64,000 nucleotides of DNA from JABCZS01 sp041660525 (GCA_041660525.1 JBAZWD010000008.1:1-64000), one strand, 5' to 3'. Positions 16,606-26,601 are shown, numbered from the stretch's first letter. Numbers and translations are program-made. The notes: a model not told the origin generated them from the letters alone.

Positions 16606-17571
16606 ATGAACGAAGTACCTGCACCTATTGAACGTATATTTTCTCAAGTGGTTGAATTAACGTCTAATCACCTAGTCGGTAATGAGGGTGTACAGCGTAT
16701 AATAAAATTAGCACCGCCTCCTCGATCAAGAAAAGACGCTTTAGAAATACTCAAACAAGAGCATAAAAATTTTGACGATCCACGGGTTTATATCAGCCAG
16801 GCATGGTTTGCATTAGCTTTTTTCATCTACAAAGAAATTAGCGCTTATGAAAATCCAAAAGGCATTCATTCATTTATTATCCCGTTAATGCAATCATTAC
16901 TTTTAGCAGGCGTCCTCCTATATATTAATGCGATAATAGGTCCCCTTCCGGGTCCAAAAATTTTAAATAAATTAATTTTGCCACAAAGGGAGTTTGAAAA
17001 ACATCAACGGGAACTGGCTTTTAAACAAGCTCGTATGAATACACATCGCAAAGGTCCTTTAAGTCCTTGGCGTATATTTTCTTCTAATAAAGAATTGGAA
17101 GCTGTATTTGATAGTCACAAAATCCCCGTGTTATTACATGAATCTATAATACTCGCTTTAGAAGGGCTTAATGCCAAATGTAAAGGGTTTGATTGCATCT
17201 GCACCTGTGCCTTATTATTATTAAAATTAATTGAAAGTAAAACACAACATACTATTAAATGGTTATATAAACCCGGCACAGGTATTGATGGACAAAATAT
17301 CATTCTGTTAAACCACACTGCAGGAGGCATTCAAAATTTTGAACAGTGGAATGATGATTGTATTATGCTGGATGGTTGGCACGGCATATGTAAAACTGCT
17401 GATCAAATTAAAGAAGCAGGCAACTTTTTTAGCCGCTACCCATTATTATCACCAGAAGATAAAGTTGTATTAGCAACGATTGATCCGTCCCAACATGCTA
17501 ATTTTGATTATTATATCAAAGAGATGAATAAAGCCATCGATCGATCAAATTATCAAATGAAAATGATTTAA
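16606..17571 (+). CDS. Unknown 321-aa protein, possible papain/transglutaminase-like fold
   Basis: I do not recognise this family with certainty. Residues 87-112 are hydrophobic (one or two membrane passes, or a buried helix). The C-terminal half has GFDCICTCALLLLKLIE (Cys197, Cys199 at the start of a helix), a strand NIILLNH ending in His237, and CIMLDGWHG (Asp256, Trp258). This order of Cys at a helix N-cap, a His near a strand and a later D-x-W resembles transglutaminase-like cysteine enzymes used by several host-associated bacteria. If aligned to that pattern strictly, the expected His position may be Gln230, so activity is uncertain. The gene stands alone between a toxin-antitoxin pair and an ankyrin-type protein. 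Confidence 0.6.
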   Translation: MNEVPAPIERIFSQVVELTSNHLVGNEGVQRIIKLAPPPRSRKDALEILKQEHKNFDDPRVYISQAWFALAFFIYKEISAYENPKGIHSFIIPLMQSLLLAGVLLYINAIIGPLPGPKILNKLILPQREFEKHQRELAFKQARMNTHRKGPLSPWRIFSSNKELEAVFDSHKIPVLLHESIILALEGLNAKCKGFDCICTCALLLLKLIESKTQHTIKWLYKPGTGIDGQNIILLNHTAGGIQNFEQWNDDCIMLDGWHGICKTADQIKEAGNFFSRYPLLSPEDKVVLATIDPSQHANFDYYIKEMNKAIDRSNYQMKMI

Positions 17572-17587
17572 TTTTAGTCTATTTGAA

Positions 17588-20245
17588 TTAATTATTTTTC
17601 ATTCTTTTCTCATTTGCATTTACAGGTTTTGGCGGTTCAAGAATAATTTCTTCTTGTTTAAAGGCTTCACCATGCACCCAACGTTTATTAAATACAATCA
17701 AAAAACATCGATCTTTGAGCTTACCTTCAACTTCGGCAAGACGATAAATCGGACCTTGTAAACGCTCATCATGTCTACCTAATTTAAGTCTAATAACGCC
17801 ATTTTCTTCGTTAGGTTCTTTCTCGCAGCTAATACCAGAATTTGCATGACCCATTTTTACCTCGTAACATTCAGCAAATTTCTTAGTAAAATGCTCTGCT
17901 AATTTAGTATAGACCGCCTCTTCTGCATGACATATAGCCCAACAAATACCTTCTTCATATCTATAAGTCAGAGATTTTAAAATCTCTCCATCTTGTAATA
18001 CTGCCTTAAATTTTTCTCGTATCTGTTTTTCTGTATATAACAGTTGTTTTTTATGTGGCTTAATTTGTTGCATAAGGTTGCTGATTGCGTCTATGCCCGC
18101 TTGCACATATTGATGCCGCCGTTTTGCTTTTACAATAGGATCAACCGGATCGCTTGTGATGGCGAGTTTAGTTTGATTTAACATTAAGCTATTCTGCCCA
18201 ACCGGATTGTTATTATTATTTGAAATACTAACAGTAGGCTCTGGCAATAATATAGGTGCCTGCACAATAGGTGAAGAAAGCTCAAGCGGTTTTTTAACTT
18301 CCTTTTGTGGTTTGGTATGAGGTGCAATTTGTCTTCGATATGCCGCCAATTTTTCTTTAAATGGATGGGTATAAGGTACAGGAATATCAGAATATTTATT
18401 GTTCAATTTTACTAAAGCACGATCGAGCTCTTCAATATATTCAATCGTTGGAGGATTTATATTTTGCTTAAATAATAGTTCCAGTTGCCAATACAAATAT
18501 TGCCGCTGCAAAAGATGGGAAGCTGGAAACTGCTGGAAATACAGATTAAAATCTTGAAGCTTGCCTTGAAAATAGGCTTGAGTAATTTTTAGCTCCAAAA
18601 TCAATAATTGAGTTTGTGTATCAAAATAATCTTCTGGTATTTTACTCAACCAGGTTAAACATAAGCTAAAATCTTTATGGATCTGCTTTACTTCCAATAA
18701 TGCCAATAAAATAATACGCTGAAGAATATCATTCAATTCATTGATAAAACACAAACGATCCTCATCGGATTGTTGCTCAAAACTGCCTACAAACTGAGTC
18801 GCTATCATTAAGGCGTGAGTGATACTTTGCCCTTTATTACTAGAATTAGAAAAGTCTGTTAATGATCTTATAAGATATCCTTGATATAAAAAAGGCAATG
18901 CATTTTTATATATCGCCCCTTGCATTCCTCTGAAAATTTTAATGATCTCAAAAATCGGCTGCGTTGATATAAAACCACGACTATAAAGATGGGTGAGCGC
19001 TAATAAAAGTGAATTTTTTCTAAATTCAGCCAGACTATTTGGAGGTGTAGCTATCCAATCATCACCTAAATCATTTTTTAGTTTCAAAAGAGCATATACT
19101 TGTTCATCTGAATTTTGAATTTTGCCTATGCGGGAGATTCTATTTTCATATTCACGATGCCTTTCATCAAAATCATTGGGATATTGAAAATCATTTTTAA
19201 TTAACTGCCTCAATTTCTTCAGAGTTTCCTCATCTTTGCTGAAGTGCTTGAGTATATGATTTACTAATTTTTTACCTTGAGGATAGCTCCACGTTTCACT
19301 AATAAAATCAAATTGGTTATTGCGTGTTTTTATAAAAACATTAAGACCATGTGTTAATAAAAGATCAAGTATTTGCAACCAATGCGCTTCATGTTGCGCA
19401 TCGGTTGCTTTAAAAAATTCAGTGGCGATTATATTCAGTATAGGATCATTTTCTGCGCTAATAACATTAGGGTTCACACCTCTTGAGAGTAAAAGTTTAA
19501 CAAATGCTACAGAGCATTCTTTATTTTCATTCTGAATCGCTGAAAATAAAACCGGGCTTGGTTGATAAAATTCCGGGGCCAGAGCATCTAACATTTTGGT
19601 GATGATTGATAAACCTTGATTTAAATCAGTACTCTTTGAGCATGCGATCTCTAATGGATAAGTCCCATCAATAAGCGCTTGCATGAGGATGTTTTTATCA
19701 AAGGTGTTTAATATGTATTCTGTAGTTTGGTATTGCTTTTCTTGTATGCTAGTAAACAAAGGGTTCGAGCCGAAAATATCATAGCTAAAGTTATTTTCTA
19801 CTTTTAATATTTCTTTGGTGATAGATAAATCAACATCTCCTATTTGCGCGACATAGTGTAAAACAGTTCGATGATAAAGACGAACGCCACTCCAATCTAA
19901 ATTTCTACTTTTTAATAATTTTAGGAGTATTTTTTTATATTTACTCTTATCTTCTGCTTCACAAAAATAAGCACACTCTAATACCAATCGAAATAATGAT
20001 ACAGAACTGCTAAGTTCAGTTACATTAGGATCAAAATCTGGCATCGATGCTAATAAGTTAAACGTATTTTCATTGCCGTAGGCAACTGCCAGCGAAGGTA
20101 GTGGTAAATGCAAATTTTCTTGGTGAAAATATACTGATGCATAAGTACCATAAGAATTTTTTTCACGTGGTGTTTTATGTTTTTTAATTGCGCCTTCGAT
20201 ACGAGCAAGGTCTGGATATAATCCGTGCTCTGTGATAATTATCAT
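17588..20245 (-). CDS. Large ankyrin-like protein with unknown C-terminal domain
   Basis: The protein has 885 residues. The first third is built of helix-turn-helix units with degenerate ankyrin repeats, for example HRTVLHYVAQIGDVDLS (about 126-142), SNPLFTSIQEKQYQTTEYIL (about 159) and the unit ending LLLSRGVNPNV (about 250-260). The middle is helical. A linker rich in Pro, Gln and Asn (about 650-690) leads to a C-terminal domain containing GICWAICHAEEAVY (766-779), where Cys768-Trp769 recalls the papain CW active site. No signal peptide. Eukaryote-like repeats plus an unmatched domain suggest a secreted effector. The neighbour on the other strand is another unknown. No good ribosome site precedes the ATG. 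Confidence 0.65.
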   Translation of the reverse strand: MIIITEHGLYPDLARIEGAIKKHKTPREKNSYGTYASVYFHQENLHLPLPSLAVAYGNENTFNLLASMPDFDPNVTELSSSVSLFRLVLECAYFCEAEDKSKYKKILLKLLKSRNLDWSGVRLYHRTVLHYVAQIGDVDLSITKEILKVENNFSYDIFGSNPLFTSIQEKQYQTTEYILNTFDKNILMQALIDGTYPLEIACSKSTDLNQGLSIITKMLDALAPEFYQPSPVLFSAIQNENKECSVAFVKLLLSRGVNPNVISAENDPILNIIATEFFKATDAQHEAHWLQILDLLLTHGLNVFIKTRNNQFDFISETWSYPQGKKLVNHILKHFSKDEETLKKLRQLIKNDFQYPNDFDERHREYENRISRIGKIQNSDEQVYALLKLKNDLGDDWIATPPNSLAEFRKNSLLLALTHLYSRGFISTQPIFEIIKIFRGMQGAIYKNALPFLYQGYLIRSLTDFSNSSNKGQSITHALMIATQFVGSFEQQSDEDRLCFINELNDILQRIILLALLEVKQIHKDFSLCLTWLSKIPEDYFDTQTQLLILELKITQAYFQGKLQDFNLYFQQFPASHLLQRQYLYWQLELLFKQNINPPTIEYIEELDRALVKLNNKYSDIPVPYTHPFKEKLAAYRRQIAPHTKPQKEVKKPLELSSPIVQAPILLPEPTVSISNNNNNPVGQNSLMLNQTKLAITSDPVDPIVKAKRRHQYVQAGIDAISNLMQQIKPHKKQLLYTEKQIREKFKAVLQDGEILKSLTYRYEEGICWAICHAEEAVYTKLAEHFTKKFAECYEVKMGHANSGISCEKEPNEENGVIRLKLGRHDERLQGPIYRLAEVEGKLKDRCFLIVFNKRWVHGEAFKQEEIILEPPKPVNANEKRMKNN

Positions 20246-20322
20246 ATAATAGCTTTTGTTTTAGAAACCTGAGTGGCATTTTAAGTGAAAAAAATCAAAA
20301 TTACAACTAGTAGAGGCGATGT

Positions 20323-21246
20323 TTAACGAGACATTTTAGGCGCAGTTAAAGATTCACCTTGATAGCCTTTGACTTCACCAAAACACGTATGATTATTCCA
20401 ATCATTCACCGCTTGCACCAACTCAGCATCCGTGCGCGCAACAAAATTCCACCAAATTAAAATTTCCTCGCCAAAAGGTTCGCCGCCTATCACTAAAATC
20501 CTTGCGCCTTTTTTAATTTTAATTTTAATTTCTCTGCGGCCGCAGCCTAAATATAATAACGTCGTTAAATCGATTAATTCACCTTCAACTTCAATCTCAC
20601 CTACTAGCGGTAAAATTCCATATTCAAATTTTGGATTAAGTGGCAATACCGTTTCGGAATCTTCTTGCGCATACACTTCAAAGCCTACTAAGGGTGTATA
20701 GACTTTAGCGGGCGATTGCTCGCCTAAATAATCACCCGCCAAAATATGAACAAATAAACCATCGTGTTGAACATAAGGCACACTTTCATAATGATGAAAA
20801 TTAGGTTCCATAAACCGATCGCTATTAGGCAAAGCGATCCACAATTGCACGCCGTGTAACATGGTATCTGGCAGTGATTCTTCTGAATGCGAAATGCCTT
20901 TTCCAGATGTCATTAAATTCACTTGCCCAGGTTTAATGACTTGTTTTGAACCCAGACTATCACGATGCAAAATTTCACCGTGCAAAGTCCACGTAAATGT
21001 TTGCAACCCCATATGCGGATGCGGCGCAATATTAAGACCAGCGGTCTTTAAATCCAATGGTCCAAAATGATCAAAAAAACACCAAGCGCCAATCATGCGA
21101 CGTTCACTCGTAGGCAGCGCACGGCGTATCGTTAAATCTTCCCCAATATGCGCCTCATGCGTCTTGATCTTTTGCGAAAGCATTTGCGCAGCAAGCGGGC
21201 AATCTTTGGAGTCGGATAATTGTGGTTTTGCGATTAAGTCACTCAT
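20323..21246 (-). CDS. Pirin family protein
   Basis: The protein has 307 residues of bicupin type. The metal-binding pirin motif is seen in DHFGPLDL, followed by HPHMGLQTFTWTLHGEILHRDSLG and GISHSEESL. Bacterial pirins are Fe(II) cupins, some with quercetinase activity and some binding metabolic enzymes. Role here unknown. A -10 box lies 6 nt before the ATG. Confidence 0.92.
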   Translation of the reverse strand: MSDLIAKPQLSDSKDCPLAAQMLSQKIKTHEAHIGEDLTIRRALPTSERRMIGAWCFFDHFGPLDLKTAGLNIAPHPHMGLQTFTWTLHGEILHRDSLGSKQVIKPGQVNLMTSGKGISHSEESLPDTMLHGVQLWIALPNSDRFMEPNFHHYESVPYVQHDGLFVHILAGDYLGEQSPAKVYTPLVGFEVYAQEDSETVLPLNPKFEYGILPLVGEIEVEGELIDLTTLLYLGCGRREIKIKIKKGARILVIGGEPFGEEILIWWNFVARTDAELVQAVNDWNNHTCFGEVKGYQGESLTAPKMSR

Positions 21247-21252
21247 GCTAGA

Positions 21253-21258
21253 ATTATA
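21253..21258 (-). promoter_or_regulatory. -10 box (TATAAT) of the pirin gene, predicted leaderless
   Basis: On the reverse strand TATAAT is followed by TCTAGC and the ATG at 21246. Six nucleotides leave no room for a Shine-Dalgarno sequence. Only a weak -35 (CTTTAG, 16-nt spacer) is visible. Confidence 0.5.
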
Positions 21259-21287
21259 GCCTATTATTAAAAAACTAAAGAGGAATT

Positions 21288-22070
21288 ATGCTCGTCGACT
21301 CACATTGCCATTTGAATATGTTGAATGAATACCCGCACGATTTAGCGAGTATTTTTAATAATGCGCGTGATAATAGTGTGGAACATATGTTATGCGTGTG
21401 CGTCACGCTCGATAAATTCCCAGAAATTTTAGCGATCGCTAAAGAGTATCCGCAAGTCAGTAGTTCTGTTGGATTGCATCCGACTGAAGTTGTAGATCAT
21501 GAACCTACTTTCGATGAGTTAATGCATTATGCGCAACATAAAGAAGTTGTAGCAATTGGTGAAACGGGTTTGGATTATTATCGCTGCGAAGGTGAAGACA
21601 TGGCCTGGCAACAAGCGCGTTTTGTGACGCATATTAGCGTTGCGAAACAAATCAGAAAACCATTAATTATTCATACGCGCGCCGCGCAAAAAGACACGAT
21701 TGCTTTTATGAAAAGTGAAAATGCACGTGATATTGGCGGTGTGATGCATTGTTTTACTGAAGATTGGGACATGGCAAAACAAGCGCTGGATTTAGGTTTT
21801 TATATTTCAATTTCAGGAATAGTCACATTTAAAAATGCATTGCAAGTGCAAGAAGTTGCAAAAAAAGTACCGCTAGATAGATTATTAGTTGAAACAGACG
21901 CGCCCTATTTAGCACCTGTTCCATTTCGTGGAAAACCTAATCAACCAGCTTATGTTAGACATACAGCACAAGCTATTGCGGATTTACGTAATATTACCTT
22001 TGATGAAGTTGCACAAGCAACTACGCAGAATTATTTTTCTTTATTCGGCAATCGCGTAACAAGCAATTGA
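21288..22070 (+). CDS. TatD family metal-dependent hydrolase
   Basis: The protein has 260 residues. The TIM-barrel metal ligands are visible as VDSHCHLN (residues 3-10), GETGLDYYR, PLIIHTRAA, MHCFTEDW and VETDAPYL. TatD proteins are 3'-5' DNA exonucleases or D-aminoacyl-tRNA deacylase-like enzymes. An AGAGGA ribosome site precedes the ATG. The 3' end overlaps the CorC-like gene on the opposite strand by 40 bp. Confidence 0.92.
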   Translation: MLVDSHCHLNMLNEYPHDLASIFNNARDNSVEHMLCVCVTLDKFPEILAIAKEYPQVSSSVGLHPTEVVDHEPTFDELMHYAQHKEVVAIGETGLDYYRCEGEDMAWQQARFVTHISVAKQIRKPLIIHTRAAQKDTIAFMKSENARDIGGVMHCFTEDWDMAKQALDLGFYISISGIVTFKNALQVQEVAKKVPLDRLLVETDAPYLAPVPFRGKPNQPAYVRHTAQAIADLRNITFDEVAQATTQNYFSLFGNRVTSN

Positions 22071-23329
22071 TCGACTTTGTGATTGTCGATGTCAACTACT
22101 TCAAATTTATAGCCTTGATGAATAACGTATTCCGTGCGTTTTGGAATTTTGCGTAGCATATACATAATAAAACCAGCCATGGTTTCATAGTTTTCAGTAT
22201 CGGGAAATTCATCGATTTTAAAGGCGCGCATGACATCTATGATTGGGGTTGCGCCATCGACTAACCAAGAATTTTCATCGCGTTGAACAATTTGTTCTTC
22301 TAAAATATGGTGGGCCCATTCGCCCATAATGGCTATCATCAAATCATTGATTGTTAAAATACCGACGACCAAACCATATTCATTAACGACTGCTGCAAAA
22401 TCAACTGTTTGGTTTTTAAAATACTCCATGGCCTCATAAATAGTCAGCGTATCAGGAATGGTTGATGCGGGATGCAATAACGTATCGTTTTTTAAATCAA
22501 TTTTTTTACCGTCTAATAACCACATGAATAATTCTTTGGCATTAACATAGCCTTTGATATTATCTAAAGAATCTTCGCACACTAAAAATTTATTATGGCC
22601 ATGCGTATCCATTTTTAGTTTAATGCTCTCTTCATTATCATCTGTGTAAAAGTAAAAAATACTATCGCGCACGGTCATGGCTGCAGAAATACTCAATGAT
22701 TGCATTTTGAAAACATTTTCAATGAGCTGATATTCTTCACGTTGTAAAAGCCCTGCTTTTGCCCCCGCGGTCATCACGGCAAAAATATCTTCATAAGTCA
22801 GATCGTCATGACGCGTCGTTGATACGTTGAATAATTTAAATAAACCATTCGCTAGACCATTAAATAACCACACTAATGGGCTGAGCATGGCAATAACCCA
22901 TAATAATGGACGAATAATAACAAGGGCTACCGACTCTGGATAAGTCATCGCCAAACGCTTAGGCATTAAATCAGCAAATAAAATAAAAGCACTGGTGATG
23001 AAAATAAATGATAACGCTGTGCTGATACTTGCCAAGTGTTCGCCTTGATAGATATGACTGACAGCATTCATAACCAAAGGCGTAAATTGCGAATCACCAA
23101 TCATACCGCCTAAAATGGCAGCAGTATTTAAACCAATTTGAATGGCAGTGAAAAATCGTCCAGGTGAAGCTTGCAATGCTAATATTTTATCGGCATTTTT
23201 ATCACCCTCTTCTGATAATAATTGCAATTTAATTTGTCTTGACGCTGCAAGTGCAATTTCAGACAAAGATAAAAATACACAAAACAAGACACACAATACT
23301 AATAAAAATAATGTTTCGATTAAACCCAT
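22031..23329 (-). CDS. CNNM/CorC-family membrane protein (hemolysin C-like)
   Basis: The protein has 432 residues from the ATG at 23329, chosen because AGGTGA lies 5-8 nt upstream; ATG at 23335 is also possible. It has an N-terminal DUF21 membrane domain with about three to four segments (FLSLSEIALAASRQIKL at the first), a CBS pair (about 200-330, MTVRDSIFYFY and VVNEYGLVVGILTINDLM) and a C-terminal CorC_HlyC domain (DGATPIIDVMRAF). The family transports or senses Mg/Co; hemolysin naming is historical. It is the last gene of the methylcitrate operon. Confidence 0.9.
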   Translation of the reverse strand: MGLIETLFLLVLCVLFCVFLSLSEIALAASRQIKLQLLSEEGDKNADKILALQASPGRFFTAIQIGLNTAAILGGMIGDSQFTPLVMNAVSHIYQGEHLASISTALSFIFITSAFILFADLMPKRLAMTYPESVALVIIRPLLWVIAMLSPLVWLFNGLANGLFKLFNVSTTRHDDLTYEDIFAVMTAGAKAGLLQREEYQLIENVFKMQSLSISAAMTVRDSIFYFYTDDNEESIKLKMDTHGHNKFLVCEDSLDNIKGYVNAKELFMWLLDGKKIDLKNDTLLHPASTIPDTLTIYEAMEYFKNQTVDFAAVVNEYGLVVGILTINDLMIAIMGEWAHHILEEQIVQRDENSWLVDGATPIIDVMRAFKIDEFPDTENYETMAGFIMYMLRKIPKRTEYVIHQGYKFEVVDIDNHKVDQLLVTRLPNKEK

Positions 23330-23334
23330 GATCA

Positions 23335-24717
23335 TCACCTCAATATTTGCTGGGCCAATTCACAAAATGCTTTAACCGAAACTTCATTAAAGCGTTTAGG
23401 GCCTTGGATTAATGTAAAAAGTGGATCAGATAAATAGGCTTGCGCTTTTGCTTCAATTAAAGGCAATGCTTCATGACGGCGTTTAATATGGCCTAAGGGA
23501 TAATCGATCTGCTCTCTTAATACTGTTCCATCTGACAGATGCACAACGACTGCATTTGCAATCGCACGTTTAGTGGGATCATAATAATCATGGGTCATTT
23601 GCTTATTTTCTGTAACAACCATTGTATCACGCAGCGCATCAATTTGTTGTTGATGCTGATTTGCAAAATCATCACTGTAACTTTGTGCCGTTAGTTCACC
23701 TTGCAATAAAGCCACTGCAACCATGTATTGTAAACAATGATCCCTATCGGCAGGATTATTCAAAACGCCTTGTTTATTAATAATGCGCATCGCGGCATCT
23801 TGCGTTTGTATTTCAACTTTTTCGATCAACTGATTAATTTTAGAATGTAGAATAAGCGCAGCTTCAACAGCAGTTTGCGCATGAAATTCTGCTGGATAAG
23901 CGACTTTAAATAAAATATTTTCGATAACATAACTATCAAATGGACGTGATACTTTTAAATTCTGCCCATTTAAATACACATCATTAAATCCCCACAGTTT
24001 TCCAGTTAAAACTTTAGGATAACCAGGTTCGCCTTGTAATGTTAACATGGCGAGCCTAACCGCGCGCGATGTAGCGTCCCCTGCTGCCCAAGATTTTCTG
24101 GATGCAGTATTAGGCGCATGACGATAGGTTCTTAAACTTTGGCCATCTAAAAATGCTTGTGAAACCGCATCAATAACTTGTTGATGATTGCCACCGAGTA
24201 GATGCGTTACAACTGCTGTCGATGCAATTTTCACTAAAATCACATGATCTAATCCAAGTTCATTAAATGCATTTTCAAGTGCAAGCACACCTTGAATTTC
24301 ATAGGCTTTAATCATGGCGGTTAATACATCATGCATGGTTAAATCTGGATTTGATCGTTGCGCAACAAAATCTGCTACAGCTAAAATAGCGCCCAAATTG
24401 TCTGAAGGATGCCCCCATTCTTTAGCAAGCCACGTATCGTTAAAATCATTCCAACGAATTAAGGTGCCAATATCAAATGCTGCTTTGATGGGATCTAATC
24501 TAAATGTTGTACCAGGAACATGAACGCCATTAGGTACTTGTGTATCGGGAACAATAGGCCCCAATAAACGTTTACATTCTGGAAATTGCAAGGCTAGCGC
24601 CGCACAACCTAATGCATCTAATAAACACAGCCGCGCAGTTTCATACGCTAAATCTGACGTAATCGTTTTATTGCAAACGTAATCTGCAATGTCTATGAGT
24701 AGCTGATCTGTTTTCAT
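23335..24717 (-). CDS. prpD: 2-methylcitrate dehydratase PrpD
   Basis: The protein has 460 residues of the MmgE/PrpD family, with typical blocks FNDTWLAKEWGHPSDNLGAILAVADF and RKSWAAGDATSRAVRLAML. It dehydrates 2-methylcitrate in propionate breakdown. Its presence means the AcnD/PrpF route is not needed. It overlaps prpC by 4 bp. Confidence 0.94.
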   Translation of the reverse strand: MKTDQLLIDIADYVCNKTITSDLAYETARLCLLDALGCAALALQFPECKRLLGPIVPDTQVPNGVHVPGTTFRLDPIKAAFDIGTLIRWNDFNDTWLAKEWGHPSDNLGAILAVADFVAQRSNPDLTMHDVLTAMIKAYEIQGVLALENAFNELGLDHVILVKIASTAVVTHLLGGNHQQVIDAVSQAFLDGQSLRTYRHAPNTASRKSWAAGDATSRAVRLAMLTLQGEPGYPKVLTGKLWGFNDVYLNGQNLKVSRPFDSYVIENILFKVAYPAEFHAQTAVEAALILHSKINQLIEKVEIQTQDAAMRIINKQGVLNNPADRDHCLQYMVAVALLQGELTAQSYSDDFANQHQQQIDALRDTMVVTENKQMTHDYYDPTKRAIANAVVVHLSDGTVLREQIDYPLGHIKRRHEALPLIEAKAQAYLSDPLFTLIQGPKRFNEVSVKAFCELAQQILR

Positions 24718-25805
24718 CTGTTTTCTATCGCTATAAAATTTTTAGCTTCTGGGCCTATATATTTTGCTTCGGGTCTGATAATCCGATTATCACCACGTTG
24801 CTCCATAATATGAGCGGACCATCCCGTGACACGGGAAATCACAAATAAAGGTGTAAATAATTCCGTAGGAATATTTGAAAAATGATAAGCAAGTGCGCTG
24901 TAAAAATCGACATTAGGGAAAATATGTTTTTCATCCCACATGATTGTTTCTATCACTTGCGCAATTTGAAATAAATTTTGATCATGATCAATTTGCTTTT
25001 TCATAATCACAGAACGTGGATCAGATTCCGTATAAACACGATGCCCAAAACCCATAATTAATTTTTTATCTGCTAGCATTTTTTTAATGCCAGCTTGTGC
25101 ATCACTAGGCGATTTAAAAGAACTGATTAATTTCATCGCGGCTTCATTCGCACCCCCATGCAATGGACCACTCAATGCACCGATGGCTGCAGTAATGGCA
25201 GAATAAAAATCAGCTAAAGTGGAGGCCACGCAGCGCGCGGTAAATGTTGAAACATTAAATTCATGTTCTGCATATAAAATTAAAGAAATATTTAAAATTT
25301 TACGCGCGCTCGAATCCACTTTCCCATGTAATAATTTTAAAAAATGATCGGCAATATGTTTTTCATTGGTTTGCGTATCTATACGTTGCCCTTCATGCGC
25401 ATAGTGATACCAATATAATAAAACAGAAGGAAAAGTCGCGAGTAAACGTTCAGCAATCATAACGGCATCATGCTGGGCCGTTTCCATTTCTAGCGTACCT
25501 AACATGGAGCAAGCTGTTCTTAATACATCCATAGGGTGCGCTGTATTTGGGATTTGTTCTAAAACAATTTTTAATTCATAAGGCAGGGCTTGATGCTCAA
25601 CTAAACGTGACATAAATGCATTAAGTTGAGTTTGATTGGGTAAATCACCGTGAATTAATAAATAAGCAACTTCTTCAAAACTGGCATGTTCACATAAATC
25701 AGCAATTGCATAACCACGGTAACGTAATTCGTGTGTTTGCGTTACCGCGCAAATAGCTGTTTCTCCCGCTGTAATGCCTGCTAAACCTTTATTTTTTTGC
25801 ATCAT
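24714..25805 (-). CDS. prpC: 2-methylcitrate synthase PrpC
   Basis: The protein has 363 residues of citrate-synthase fold. Active-site blocks are GPLHGGANEAAMK (His), GFGHRVYTESDPR (His) and the Asp in VDFYSALAYHF. The short length, the start KGLAGITAGETAI and the prpB/prpD neighbours support PrpC rather than citrate synthase GltA. It condenses propionyl-CoA with oxaloacetate. It overlaps prpB by 17 bp. Confidence 0.94.
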   Translation of the reverse strand: MMQKNKGLAGITAGETAICAVTQTHELRYRGYAIADLCEHASFEEVAYLLIHGDLPNQTQLNAFMSRLVEHQALPYELKIVLEQIPNTAHPMDVLRTACSMLGTLEMETAQHDAVMIAERLLATFPSVLLYWYHYAHEGQRIDTQTNEKHIADHFLKLLHGKVDSSARKILNISLILYAEHEFNVSTFTARCVASTLADFYSAITAAIGALSGPLHGGANEAAMKLISSFKSPSDAQAGIKKMLADKKLIMGFGHRVYTESDPRSVIMKKQIDHDQNLFQIAQVIETIMWDEKHIFPNVDFYSALAYHFSNIPTELFTPLFVISRVTGWSAHIMEQRGDNRIIRPEAKYIGPEAKNFIAIENR

Positions 25806-26601
25806 AATTTAAATACTCGTATAACTGTTCGCGTGTTTGCATATCACCTAAACATTCACGCTGCGTACCTTGTTTTTTTATCGTTTGATAAACTGCAAGC
25901 GCAGCTTGATTCATAGCGCGAAATGCACTCAAAGGATATAAAATCATATCCACATTTACTTGTTTTAATTCTTCTACGCTAAACAAGGGCGTTTTACCAA
26001 ACTCGGTAATATTCGCCAAAATGGGAATATCTAAGGCTTGTTTAAACAAACCATAATCCTCTAATCGTAAAGCTGCTTCTACAAAAATCGCATCAGCGCC
26101 TGCATCTTGATACGCTTTTGCACGTAAAACCGCTGCTTCTAAACCTTCAACCGTAATGGCATCCGTGCGTGCCATAATCATAAAATTTTTATTTTCACGC
26201 GCGCAAGTCGCTTTTTGAATACGTTCCACCATTTCTTGTGTTTTGACTAATTGTTTACCATCAAGCTGACCGCAACGTTTTTGTTCTATTTGATCTTCAA
26301 GATGCAAACCCGCAGCACCCGCGGCTTCTATGCTTTGTACAGTTTGAGTAATATCCTCAAATCCTGTATCGGCATCGACCAATAAAGGTAAAGACGTGAC
26401 TTGCGTAATACGCTCAATATCGATTAAAACTTGATTTAAAGTGGTAAGACCAATATCAGGAATTCCGTAGGAGGCGTTGGCCACGCCTGCCCCGGATAAA
26501 TATAAAGCTTCAAACCCAGATTTTTCGGCCAAAATAGCACAATAGGCGTTAATTACGCCCACTATTTGAAGAGGTTTTTCCTGCGTTTTTAAGAATGACA
26601 T
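25789..26601 (-). CDS. prpB: Methylisocitrate lyase PrpB
   Basis: The protein has 270 residues of the ICL/PEP mutase superfamily, with LPLLVDADTGFED (metal site) and AGLHLEDQIEQKRCGQLDGKQLV. The active-site Cys-Gly-His of this superfamily reads Cys-Gly-Gln here. It splits methylisocitrate to pyruvate and succinate. The first 53 bp overlap the permease gene upstream, which fixes co-transcription. The N-terminus KPLQIVGVINAYCAILAEK matches known PrpB starts. Confidence 0.92.
   Translation of the reverse strand: MSFLKTQEKPLQIVGVINAYCAILAEKSGFEALYLSGAGVANASYGIPDIGLTTLNQVLIDIERITQVTSLPLLVDADTGFEDITQTVQSIEAAGAAGLHLEDQIEQKRCGQLDGKQLVKTQEMVERIQKATCARENKNFMIMARTDAITVEGLEAAVLRAKAYQDAGADAIFVEAALRLEDYGLFKQALDIPILANITEFGKTPLFSVEELKQVNVDMILYPLSAFRAMNQAALAVYQTIKKQGTQRECLGDMQTREQLYEYLNYDAKK

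Noticed and set aside
20239..20251. TATTAT directly next to the ATG of the 885-aa gene as a leaderless promoter
   Set aside because: There is no gap between box and ATG, so transcription would begin inside the coding sequence.
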